Source: JADHLJ01 sp038118725 | GTDB lineage: Bacteria; Pseudomonadota; Alphaproteobacteria; Thalassobaculales; Thalassobaculaceae | Direction: 5' to 3' | Assembly: GCA_038118725.1 (NCBI GenBank) | Contig: JAYOIK010000022.1 | Coordinates: forward strand, 1 to 64,000 | Length of the DNA: 64,000 bases | In this document: piece by piece, positions 1-7,292 of the stretch | Layout of the letters: each line of letters begins with the position of its first letter | How positions within the stretch are numbered: position 1 is the stretch's first letter | The notes under the pieces: generated by a model | Database searches by the model: none | Seen by the model: only the letters and a program-made list of their open reading frames with translations | What the model was told of the DNA's origin: nothing | Translations under genes and position numbers: made by a program

Positions 1-250
1 GGGGCGGTCGTTCGCGAACGAAGGTGCCGCGACCGATTTCTCCGTCGATGAGCCCTCGCGTCGTGGCTTCGGCGTAGCCACGCGTTACCGTTCCAACCGT
101 GAGGCCGAGTTGATACGCAAGCTCTCGATGTGTCGGCACCCGCGCGCCGATGGGGAGCCGCCCGATCGCGATATCCTCGGCCAGGGCATCGGCGATGGCC
201 AGATAACGCGGTCCCCGGTGCTTGGAGAGATCTGGTACCCACTTTGTCAT
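1..250 (-). CDS. GntR/MocR-type transcriptional regulator, N-terminal part only
   Basis: The 83 visible codons start at ATG 250-248 and run off the left edge of the window. They encode a GntR-type winged helix-turn-helix: an N-terminal helix with PRYLAIADALAEDI, the recognition region HRELAYQLGLTVGTVTRGYAE and the wing IGRGTFVRER. Such a short N-terminus directly before the HTH is usual for MocR/PdxR proteins, where a class I aminotransferase-like PLP domain follows, but that domain lies outside the window and is not seen. The gene is divergent from a PLP-enzyme operon starting at 503, the classical arrangement for a MocR regulator and its target. Regulator family is secure; MocR subfamily is an inference. 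Confidence 0.85.
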   Translation of the reverse strand, partial: MTKWVPDLSKHRGPRYLAIADALAEDIAIGRLPIGARVPTHRELAYQLGLTVGTVTRGYAEATTRGLIDGEIGRGTFVRERPP

Positions 251-254
251 GATA

Positions 255-353
255 ACAATGTTTCGATTGTTTTCATTGATATAAAATAATATCGAGACAA
301 TAAGGGTGCAACTTCGAGATTGTATCGATTTTTCCGGAAGGACCGAGACAATA
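255..353. promoter_or_regulatory. Divergent control region with repeated ACAAT/ATTGT half-sites
   Basis: The AT-rich core between the regulator and the operon at 503 carries a direct repeat CGAGACAATA at 293-302 and 344-353 (51 bp apart, about five helical turns), an inverted pair ACAAT/ATTGT at 255-259 and 266-270, and a related ATTGTATCGAT at 319-329. MocR-type regulators commonly bind spaced direct or inverted repeats in the intergenic region of their divergent target, so these are candidate operator half-sites. No clear -35/-10 pair was assigned. Confidence 0.45.
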
Positions 354-502
354 TTGCTCAAGGCTGAAATCGATCGGGCTTGCGGCGCGGGTCGTCGGGA
401 CGTTATCGCGGCGACGTTTCGCCCGGTGGTGTTTCCATGGTAAGCGACGGGGTGTTTGAAAGTGCCCGGCGGCGCGGGATGGCAAGAAGACGAGGATAAG
501 CG

Positions 503-1495
503 ATGGCGGCTTTTAGAGTTAGCGCGGTGAAGTTCGAGACAACCGCCAAGACGGTTCACGCGGTGATGCAACCCACGCCGCAATACAACTGGCCCTTGTT
601 GTCCGCTCGGGCCGGCGCCGAAGTCTGGGTGAAGCATGAGAACCATACGCCGACCGGTGCGTTCAAGGTACGTGGCGGTGTCATCTATGTCGATGATCTG
701 CTGCGGCGCGAGCCGGATTGTCCAGGCGTGATTGCCGCGACAAGGGGTAATCATGGCCAGAGCGTCGCCTGCGCCGCGACCCGTCGGGGCCTGCCCTCGA
801 CCGTGGTGGTGCCCCACGGCAATTCGGTCGAGAAGAACGTGGCCATGCGCGCTCAAGGCGCCGAGATCGTCGTGCACGGAGCGGATTTCCAGGAATCCCT
901 CGAGTATGCACAGGACATCGCGGCGGAGCGCGGCTTGCATATGTTTCCCAGCCTGCACGACCACCTTGTGCGCGGCGTCGGCACCTATGCCTGGGAGCTT
1001 TTCTCGGCGGTGCCGGATCTGGACACGGTCTACGTGCCCATCGGCATGGGCTCGGGCATCTGCGGCGTCATCGCGGCGCGAGACGCGTTGGGATTGTCGA
1101 CCAAGGTGGTCGGGGTGGTGGCCGAGAACGCGCCGGCCTATGCCTTGTCCTTTGAGCGTCGCGAAGCGATTTCGACGAACTCGGCGGAAACCATGGCCGA
1201 TGGCGTGGCGTGCAGAGTGCCCGTGATGTCGGCGCTGGAGATGATCTGGGCCGGGGCGGATCGCGTGGTGATGGTGTCGGAGGAGGCCATGAAAGCCGCG
1301 ATGCGACACTACTTCACCGACACGCACAACATTGCCGAGGGTGCCGGCGCCGCCCCCTTGGCCGCGCTTTTGAAAGAGCGCGAGACGATGGCGGGCAAGC
1401 GGGTCGGGCTGATCCTGAGCGGCGGTAATATCGATCGCACGGTTTATCAGTCGATCTTGATGGAAGCGGACAGCAAGGAGGTATCCACGGCATGA
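503..1495 (+). CDS. Threonine dehydratase-like PLP-dependent lyase
   Basis: A 330-residue fold type II PLP enzyme of the serine/threonine dehydratase family. The Schiff-base lysine is Lys55 in GAFKVRGG, followed by the substrate loop TRGNHGQS (about 90-97), a glycine-rich phosphate site IGMGSGICG (about 188) and a C-terminal LSGGNIDR. It lacks a C-terminal ACT domain, so it resembles the catabolic or specialised members (for example hydroxyaspartate or EutB-like dehydratases) rather than feedback-controlled IlvA. The next gene overlaps by four bases (ATGA), indicating translational coupling to AlaX. The divergent GntR/MocR-type gene is the likely regulator. The exact beta-hydroxy amino acid used cannot be told from the sequence. 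Confidence 0.85.
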   Translation: MAAFRVSAVKFETTAKTVHAVMQPTPQYNWPLLSARAGAEVWVKHENHTPTGAFKVRGGVIYVDDLLRREPDCPGVIAATRGNHGQSVACAATRRGLPSTVVVPHGNSVEKNVAMRAQGAEIVVHGADFQESLEYAQDIAAERGLHMFPSLHDHLVRGVGTYAWELFSAVPDLDTVYVPIGMGSGICGVIAARDALGLSTKVVGVVAENAPAYALSFERREAISTNSAETMADGVACRVPVMSALEMIWAGADRVVMVSEEAMKAAMRHYFTDTHNIAEGAGAAPLAALLKERETMAGKRVGLILSGGNIDRTVYQSILMEADSKEVSTA

Positions 1496-2196
1496 CCGAG
1501 GAACTATTTCGCGAGGACTCGTATCTGAAAAGTTGCGAGGCGACGGTTGTCGCGGTGGACGATGACGGGATCGTGCTCGATCGAACGGTGTTTTATCCCG
1601 AGGGCGGCGGACAGCCCGGGGACACGGGAGCCCTTGAGCGCGCCGGTGGTGGGGAGATCGCCGTCGCGAATACCCGAAAGGGTGCCGACGGGATCCTGCA
1701 TGTACTTTCCGAGGGAGCCGAACCGCCGGCGGTGGGAGAGCGAGTGACAGCGCGGATCGATTGGGACCGCCGGTACCTGCATATGCGCGTTCACACGGCG
1801 CTGCACGTCCTGTGCGCCCATGTCGAGGGCGCGGTCACCGGCGGGTCCATCGGCGCCGGCAAGGGGCGTCTTGATTTTGATATCCCTGGCGAGCGCCCCG
1901 ACAAGGAGGCCTTGACCGCCAAGCTCATGGAGGTCGTCGAGGCGGACCATCCCCTGACCGTCTCGTGGATTTCCGACGCGGAACTCGAGAGCAATCCGGA
2001 TCTGGTGCGGACCATGTCGGTCAAGCCGCCGACCGGCGCCGGCAAGGTGCGGATGATTCGGGTCGGTGATGCCGTCGATTTCCAACCCTGTGGCGGCACG
2101 CATCTGAAGTCGACCGGCGAGATTGGCAAGATCGCGGTTGGTAAGATCGAGAACAAGGGCAAGCAAAACCGCCGGATTAACATCGCGCTTCAATAG
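1492..2196 (+). CDS. AlaX-type alanyl-tRNA editing protein
   Basis: A 234-residue stand-alone homologue of the AlaRS editing domain. The YPEGGGQPGDTG segment near residues 33-44, the zinc ligands HMRVHTALH (about 97-105) and CGGTH (about 200) are all present, as in AlaX proteins that hydrolyse Ser-tRNA(Ala) or Gly-tRNA(Ala). It starts inside the stop of the dehydratase gene. Pairing a deacylase acting on mischarged Ser/Gly-tRNA with an enzyme of beta-hydroxy amino acid breakdown suggests either protection against an accumulated amino acid or a recruited role in small-molecule chemistry. The second idea is inference only. Confidence 0.88.
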   Translation: MTEELFREDSYLKSCEATVVAVDDDGIVLDRTVFYPEGGGQPGDTGALERAGGGEIAVANTRKGADGILHVLSEGAEPPAVGERVTARIDWDRRYLHMRVHTALHVLCAHVEGAVTGGSIGAGKGRLDFDIPGERPDKEALTAKLMEVVEADHPLTVSWISDAELESNPDLVRTMSVKPPTGAGKVRMIRVGDAVDFQPCGGTHLKSTGEIGKIAVGKIENKGKQNRRINIALQ

Positions 2197-2206
2197 CAAC
2201 CGAATA

Positions 2207-2234
2207 GCGCCCCTGGGAGCGATCCCAGGGGCGC
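2207..2234 (+). other. Perfect 12-bp intercistronic hairpin
   Basis: GCGCCCCTGGGA and its exact reverse complement flank a GCGA tetraloop between the AlaX stop and the PhzF start. No T-run follows; instead the Shine-Dalgarno GGAGG (2235-2239) begins directly after the stem. It may stabilise the upstream transcript end or tune translation of the PhzF gene rather than terminate transcription. Confidence 0.6.
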
Positions 2235-2247
2235 GGAGGGCCGGGCC

Positions 2248-3150
2248 ATGGACGTCAATTTCGTTACACTCGATGTATTCACCTCCCGCACCTTCGGCGG
2301 CAACCCGCTGGCGGTGATCACCGACGCGCGCGGTCTGACGACCGAGCAGATGCAGGCGATCACGGCTGAGTTCAACTACTCCGAATCGACCTTCGTTCTG
2401 CCGCCCGAGGATCCTAGCAACACCGCCCAGGTGCGGATCTTCGACCCGGTGCACGAGATGCCATTCGCGGGGCATCCGAATGTCGGAACCGCGGTCGCGC
2501 TGGCCCGGGCGGGGACGGCTTTCGGCAAGCCGATCGGCGACACGGTGCGGTTCGAGGAAAAGGTCGGCCTCGTTGAGATCGACATCCTGCGTGAAGGCGG
2601 CGAGGCGACCGGCGCTCGGTTCACCGCGCCCGGCGCGGCCACGTTCGGACCCATGTCCGAGGAGGATGTCATTGCCGGCGTGGCCGGTCTCGACGTGGCG
2701 GAGATCGAGAGCGGGCGCCACTTGCCGCAACTCGTCACCTTGGGAATCGGGTTTGTTTTCGCCGAGGTGCGGGACCTAGCGGCGCTCGAGCATTGTTCGC
2801 CGCGTTTGGACGTTTTTAAAACGCATTTACCGGTCGAAACCACGGATGGGCTATACCTTTACACGCGGTCCGGTAATGGGCCGGATATTCAGGTCCGCTC
2901 GCGGATGTTCGCGCCGATGCACGGCATTTCCGAGGATCCCGCGACCGGAAGCGCGGCGGCGATGCTCGGCGCACTGTTGGGGAGCCTGGAGCCGGGAACG
3001 CACGATATCTCGGTGACCATCGACCAGGGCGTGGAAATGGGACGCGCCAGCCGAATCGATGTCGGCGTCCTCCGCTCCGCCGATGGTGTCGACGCGATTT
3101 CCGTCGGCGGCAACGCGGTTCAGGTCATGCGAGGTGTTGCGAGCCTTTAA
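2248..3150 (+). CDS. PhzF-family isomerase/epimerase-like protein
   Basis: A 300-residue protein with both PhzF-fold halves. The N-terminal half has the family opening DVFTSRTFGGNPLAVI, the catalytic glutamate in FNYSESTFV (about residue 47) and the conserved FAGHPNVGTA loop. The C-terminal half has the matching EDPATGSAAAMLG loop. PhzF proteins catalyse proton shifts or epimerisations on small acids, and most bacterial members have unknown substrates. Position as third gene behind the dehydratase and AlaX suggests a role in the same amino-acid pathway. Start supported by GGAGG nine bases upstream. No phenazine genes lie nearby, so a phenazine role is unlikely. Confidence 0.88.
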   Translation: MDVNFVTLDVFTSRTFGGNPLAVITDARGLTTEQMQAITAEFNYSESTFVLPPEDPSNTAQVRIFDPVHEMPFAGHPNVGTAVALARAGTAFGKPIGDTVRFEEKVGLVEIDILREGGEATGARFTAPGAATFGPMSEEDVIAGVAGLDVAEIESGRHLPQLVTLGIGFVFAEVRDLAALEHCSPRLDVFKTHLPVETTDGLYLYTRSGNGPDIQVRSRMFAPMHGISEDPATGSAAAMLGALLGSLEPGTHDISVTIDQGVEMGRASRIDVGVLRSADGVDAISVGGNAVQVMRGVASL

Positions 3151-3265
3151 CCGATGGCGAAAAGGCGGGAAATCCAAATTCGATCTTCACCCCATGGCGC
3201 GTGTCGGTTATAAGGCTGATTAGAACAGGATTTATCGCGTCCTCACCGTTTTTTGGAATTCGCCG

Positions 3266-3562
3266 ATGGGAACCTATCTCGACGACCTTTGGAACGACCT
3301 TGAGCAGACCTGGGATCTGGCCATGACGGTCAATGATCTCGCCGAGGAAGAGCGCTCGGATGTCGGCAAGGCGTGGGAAGGTCACTTCAAGCCGTCCGAG
3401 CTGGTTGATGTCGGCCGAACCGAGTCCGAACTGCAGGGCGCGGCCGCTCCGACAAAGGTGTATTGCACCAATATCTACGGATTGCAGTTCAACGGCGAGA
3501 CCAAATACTGGATCCCGTTCCGTCACGGCGACATAGATCTCGCCAAGTTCACCGAGGATTGA
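3266..3562 (+). CDS. Small conserved-looking protein of unknown function
   Basis: A 98-residue acidic soluble protein without signal peptide or membrane segment. It has a helical N-terminal half rich in Leu/Asp/Glu and a C-terminal part with NIYGLQFNGETKYWIPFR. I do not recognise the family. It stands alone: 115 bases after the PhzF gene and 156 bases before the secretion operon. Codon use matches the neighbours, supporting a real gene. No strong Shine-Dalgarno is visible before ATG 3266, so the start is only probable. Confidence 0.6.
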   Translation: MGTYLDDLWNDLEQTWDLAMTVNDLAEEERSDVGKAWEGHFKPSELVDVGRTESELQGAAAPTKVYCTNIYGLQFNGETKYWIPFRHGDIDLAKFTED

Positions 3563-3663
3563 CCGCTTCGGCGGCTTTCATATCCGCGGTTTGCCACAAT
3601 ATTTAGTGGCGCGATGGCGGCAATATGCCATATCGATTGGTGACTCCGGTTGTGCTAAGGTGC

Positions 3664-3679
3664 TGGCGCGGAACTTGCA
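3664..3679 (+). promoter_or_regulatory. Sigma-54 promoter of the secretion/pse operon
   Basis: TGGCGCG-GAAC-TTGCA matches the RpoN consensus (TGGCACG-N4-TTGCW) with one mismatch and the invariant GG-N10-GC spacing (GG 3665-3666, GC 3677-3678). Predicted transcription start is near 3690, which places the ATG at 3686 outside the transcript and favours 3719 as the ABC gene start. An inverted repeat ATGGC/GCCAT at 3614-3618 and 3627-3631 lies upstream where an activator could bind. Confidence 0.7.
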
Positions 3680-3718
3680 CAGGTCGTGTACAGTGCAATC
3701 TGGTGCCGGGTAGCCTCG

Positions 3719-5887
3719 ATGTACAACCAAGAACCGGTTACGGTTAATAAGCTTCTCAAGGCTTGTTATACGGCGTTCGCCGCGGCTGGGGTATTCAGTT
3801 TCGCGGTGAATCTGTTGATGCTGACCCTGCCGGTTTTCATGTTCCAGGTCTTCGACCGGGTTCTCGCCAGCCGCAGTATGTCGACTCTGTTCCTTTTGCT
3901 GCTGATGGCGGGAATCGCGCTTGGTGTTCAGGCGGCGTTGGACGCGGTCCGGGCGTTTTCCTTCGTTCGGATTAGTGGATGGATCGACCGCCGTGTCGGG
4001 CCGATGTTACTGTCATCGATCATCGTCGACGCGCTTGATCGCGGCAAGCAACCCAATAGCAATCCCCTTCGTTCGCTCGGCACGTTGCGGATGTTTTTGA
4101 CCGGTCCCGGCATGTTGACCATGCTGGATGTACCATGGGTGCCGATCTTTCTTATCTTGATCTTCATCGTGAATCCTGCGATGGGCTGGGCGGCGGTATG
4201 TGGCGCCGTGGTGATGTTCGTTCTCGGCGTCATGAATGACCGGCTGACCCGCTCGGCTCTGAACGAGGCTCAGGAGTACTCCTCGAAAGCATTTCAAGCG
4301 GCGGAATCGGCGGTGCGCAATGCCGCGGTCGTGGAAAGCATGGGGATGCGCCGTAACATTCTCGGGCGCTGGCACAAGGAGAACGAGCAGGTACTGACTC
4401 TCCAGAGCAAGGCCAGCGACCGCGCCGCGATCTTTCAGGCGATCTCCAAGTCGATGCGGATGCTGATCCAGATGGTTATCATGTCGGTGGCGGTGACCCA
4501 GATAATCGACCCGAACACCGCCATGACGCCAGGGATGATGATTGCCTGCGTCCTGATCCTGGGAAGAGCCTTGCAGCCGGTCGAGATGGGGATCAGCCAG
4601 GCTCGCCCCCTGATCGAGGCGATCGGCGCTTACCGGGTGGTCGAGGAAACCTTACGCAACGCTCAATCGCGTATCCAGCGCATGGAGTTGCCGCCGCCGG
4701 AGGGTCATATCGTCGTCGAGAATGTCGGGTTCCAACCGCCGGGTGTTCCCAAGCCGATACTACAGCGCATTGCCTTCGACGTGCACCCGGGTGAAGCGCT
4801 GGGCGTCATCGGACCGTCGGCCGCGGGCAAATCAACCCTGGCTCGGCTTCTGGTGGGCGTTGAAAAACCAACCGTCGGTCATGTTCGTATCGACGGCGCC
4901 GACGCCTATGACTGGAATGCCGAGCAACTGGGCCAGCATGTCGGCTTCATGCCGCAGGATAGCGAGCTTTTCACCGGCACGGTGGCCGTCAATGTCGCGC
5001 GTTTGGCCGAGGGCGCGGATCCGAATGACATCATCAAGGCCTCCAAGGCGGCCGGGTTGCACGACATGGTTCTCCGGCTGCCGGAGGGGTACGACACCCA
5101 GATCGGTAATGCCGGCGCCATTCTGTCCGGCGGCCAACGCCAGCGCGTGGCCTTGGCCCGCGCGCTTTTCGGTGACCCCAAGATCGTCGTTCTGGACGAA
5201 CCCAACGCCAGCTTGGACGCGAGCGGCGATGACGCGCTAATGGCGGCGATCGCCGCCTTGAAGGCCGCCGGGACGACCGTTGTCATGGTGACCCATCGCC
5301 CTCAAAGCCTGATTCACATGGACAAGGTGCTGATCCTGCAAAACGGGATGATCCAGAAGTATGGCCCCCGAGACGAGATACTGGGTTTTTTGAACGGGGG
5401 CACACCGCCGCCGGCCGAGCAACAATTGAGAGGGCCGGCGCCCTCCCTTCGGGCCCCGGAGCCGCCGGAGCGGCCCGCCGCGTCCGCCGGCCCGATGACC
5501 CCGGCTATGTTCGCGCGCCAGGGTCAAGCCGGCGCCGCAAGGGAAGCCGACCCTCAAACACCGCTCCCCCAAGGACCGGTGTCCCAAACCTCCATGCCTC
5601 AGGCTCCCATGTCCCAGGGCTCCGAGTCTGGACCATCGTCCTCGGCGCCAGCGGTGACGCCAGACGCGGCTGTCCAGGGGCGACCGTCCGGTGCCGCCGA
5701 GGTTGCCAATCAGGATCGCCCCACGGAGCCCGACGCCACGGCTCCCGCGCCTCCTTCTCCTCCCGCGCCGCCGGCCCGGCGACCTCGGACCCGTGTGCTG
5801 CAGCCACCCAAGCTTGAAAAGCAGGAAACGGCGGCGCTCAGCGTGCCAAGCGTGCAGGCGATCTCCGCTTTTCCTCGGCAGAAGTGA
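3719..5887 (+). CDS. Type I secretion ABC transporter (PrtD-like) with long proline-rich tail
   Basis: A fused inner-membrane exporter of 722 residues: membrane helices in roughly residues 10-300, then an ATPase domain with Walker A GPSAAGKST (about 365), signature LSGGQRQR (about 469) and Walker B KIVVLDEP (about 487). No N-terminal peptidase domain is present, so it belongs to the PrtD/HasD class that exports proteins with uncleaved C-terminal signals. Residues about 560-722 form a low-complexity tail rich in Pro, Ala, Gln and Ser, unusual for the family. I chose ATG 3719 over 3686 because the sigma-54 start site lies between them. The adaptor follows at 5942; no TolC-like gene is in the window, and the substrate is unknown. 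Confidence 0.88.
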   Translation: MYNQEPVTVNKLLKACYTAFAAAGVFSFAVNLLMLTLPVFMFQVFDRVLASRSMSTLFLLLLMAGIALGVQAALDAVRAFSFVRISGWIDRRVGPMLLSSIIVDALDRGKQPNSNPLRSLGTLRMFLTGPGMLTMLDVPWVPIFLILIFIVNPAMGWAAVCGAVVMFVLGVMNDRLTRSALNEAQEYSSKAFQAAESAVRNAAVVESMGMRRNILGRWHKENEQVLTLQSKASDRAAIFQAISKSMRMLIQMVIMSVAVTQIIDPNTAMTPGMMIACVLILGRALQPVEMGISQARPLIEAIGAYRVVEETLRNAQSRIQRMELPPPEGHIVVENVGFQPPGVPKPILQRIAFDVHPGEALGVIGPSAAGKSTLARLLVGVEKPTVGHVRIDGADAYDWNAEQLGQHVGFMPQDSELFTGTVAVNVARLAEGADPNDIIKASKAAGLHDMVLRLPEGYDTQIGNAGAILSGGQRQRVALARALFGDPKIVVLDEPNASLDASGDDALMAAIAALKAAGTTVVMVTHRPQSLIHMDKVLILQNGMIQKYGPRDEILGFLNGGTPPPAEQQLRGPAPSLRAPEPPERPAASAGPMTPAMFARQGQAGAAREADPQTPLPQGPVSQTSMPQAPMSQGSESGPSSSAPAVTPDAAVQGRPSGAAEVANQDRPTEPDATAPAPPSPPAPPARRPRTRVLQPPKLEKQETAALSVPSVQAISAFPRQK

Positions 5888-5941
5888 GGTGAACGTGGCG
5901 ACTAAGCTTGCCTTGATGGGCGGCGAGAAAGCCGTGGCGCG

Positions 5942-7285
5942 ATGAGCGATACGAAGGACATTGTGCCGGTCGATGATCTGTTTGCCTTGAAGGAGGAGGC
6001 GAACCCGAAGCGCTGGCGCGGCGTCACGGTCATTGGCTTCGTGATCATCTTCATATTCTTCGGAATTTTCGGGATTTGGGCGGCGTTCGCGCAATTGGGT
6101 AGCGGCGCGATCGCGTCGGGTCAGCTGCAGGTGGACAGCAATCAGAAGACCGTTCAACATCTCGAAGGGGGTATCATTCGCCGCATCCACGTGCGGAACG
6201 GTGATGTGGTTCCCGCGGGGAAAATTTTGCTCGAGCTGGACGACACTCGGGTGCGGGTCGAGTTCGATCTACTGGAGCAGCAATACCTGGCGAATCTCGG
6301 CATGCAGGCCCGTCTGGTGGCTGAGCGTGATCGCAAACGCGAGGTGACGTTTCCCAGTACCTTGATGGCCCGGAAATCCGATCCCTATGTGCAGGAGATC
6401 CTCGAGGGGCAGCGGCGCCTGTTCGCCAATCGAACGAAGGCGCTACGCAGCCAGATTAGCCTACTGGGTCAAAGGATCGGCCAGACCCGGGAGGAGATCT
6501 CGGCGCTCTCGGCGCAACAACAGGCCGATGAACGTCAGCTCGAGTTGATCGACGAGGAAATCGGCGATTTGCGCAAGCTCTACGAAGCCGGACTGGCCCG
6601 CAAGACCCGTTTGCTCGCGCTGGAGCGGACAGAGGCCCAACTGCATGGCAGCATCGGCAATCGCGAGGCGCTCATCGCCAGGGCACGGCAAACCATTTCC
6701 GAGACCGAGTTTCAGAAGATCAACCTAGTCGAGCAGGCAGCCTCGGAGGTCGAGGCGGAGCTTCGCGAGGTCCAGGACGCGCTGGAGGATCTGGAGGACC
6801 GTTTGACCGCCGCGCGTGATTCACTGGATCGATCGCAGGTCCGGGCGCCCTACGCGGGTCGAATCTACGGCTTGAGGTTCCATACCGAGGGCGGTGTGGT
6901 CGGGCCGGCCGAGCCGATGATGGGGATCGTTCCCGAGAATGACGATTTGATTGTTCAGGTCAACATTGACCCGGTGGACCGGGACAATGTCGAGGTCGGC
7001 GCCGAGGCAAGCGTGCGTCTGACCTCCTTTAGTCAGCGAACGACCAAACCGATCGACGGCAAACTCGTCGATATTTCCGCCGATGTGGTGCAGCAGGACG
7101 GTCAGGCTCCATACTACCAAGCGCGTATCGAACTTGATCGCGAGAGCCTGGCCAGACAGCCGGACCTTCATCTCATTCAAGGCATGCCGGCGACGGCGGT
7201 GATCAGTACCGGCGACCAGACCTTGCTTGAGTACCTACTGGCGCCGATTACCCGAAGCCTTGATCAGGCATTGCGGGAGAACTGA
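5942..7285 (+). CDS. HlyD-family type I secretion adaptor
   Basis: A 447-residue membrane-fusion protein with a cytoplasmic N-terminus, one membrane helix (about 25-48), a lipoyl-like hairpin beginning VQHLEGGIIRRIHV, a long coiled-coil hairpin (about 95-290) and the C-terminal beta-barrel with RAPYAGRIYGL. It bridges the preceding ABC exporter to an outer-membrane factor encoded elsewhere. The ATG has no convincing Shine-Dalgarno; an 18-codon GTG mini-ORF (5889-5945) ends across the start as ATGA and could deliver ribosomes by coupling. Confidence 0.9.
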   Translation: MSDTKDIVPVDDLFALKEEANPKRWRGVTVIGFVIIFIFFGIFGIWAAFAQLGSGAIASGQLQVDSNQKTVQHLEGGIIRRIHVRNGDVVPAGKILLELDDTRVRVEFDLLEQQYLANLGMQARLVAERDRKREVTFPSTLMARKSDPYVQEILEGQRRLFANRTKALRSQISLLGQRIGQTREEISALSAQQQADERQLELIDEEIGDLRKLYEAGLARKTRLLALERTEAQLHGSIGNREALIARARQTISETEFQKINLVEQAASEVEAELREVQDALEDLEDRLTAARDSLDRSQVRAPYAGRIYGLRFHTEGGVVGPAEPMMGIVPENDDLIVQVNIDPVDRDNVEVGAEASVRLTSFSQRTTKPIDGKLVDISADVVQQDGQAPYYQARIELDRESLARQPDLHLIQGMPATAVISTGDQTLLEYLLAPITRSLDQALREN

Positions 7286-7292
7286 GGCCGCG

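Noticed and set aside
273..485. 70-residue minus-strand frame upstream of the dehydratase
   Set aside because: Lies in the divergent control region, basic and featureless, without a ribosome site; the real minus gene starts at 250.
1504..2730. 408-residue antisense open frame opposite AlaX and PhzF
   Set aside because: High-GC shadow of well-supported genes; His/Arg/Gly-rich product with no family features.
5237..6190. 317-residue antisense frame opposite the exporter tail
   Set aside because: Arises from the Pro/Ala-rich coding strand; Arg/Gly-rich low-complexity product.
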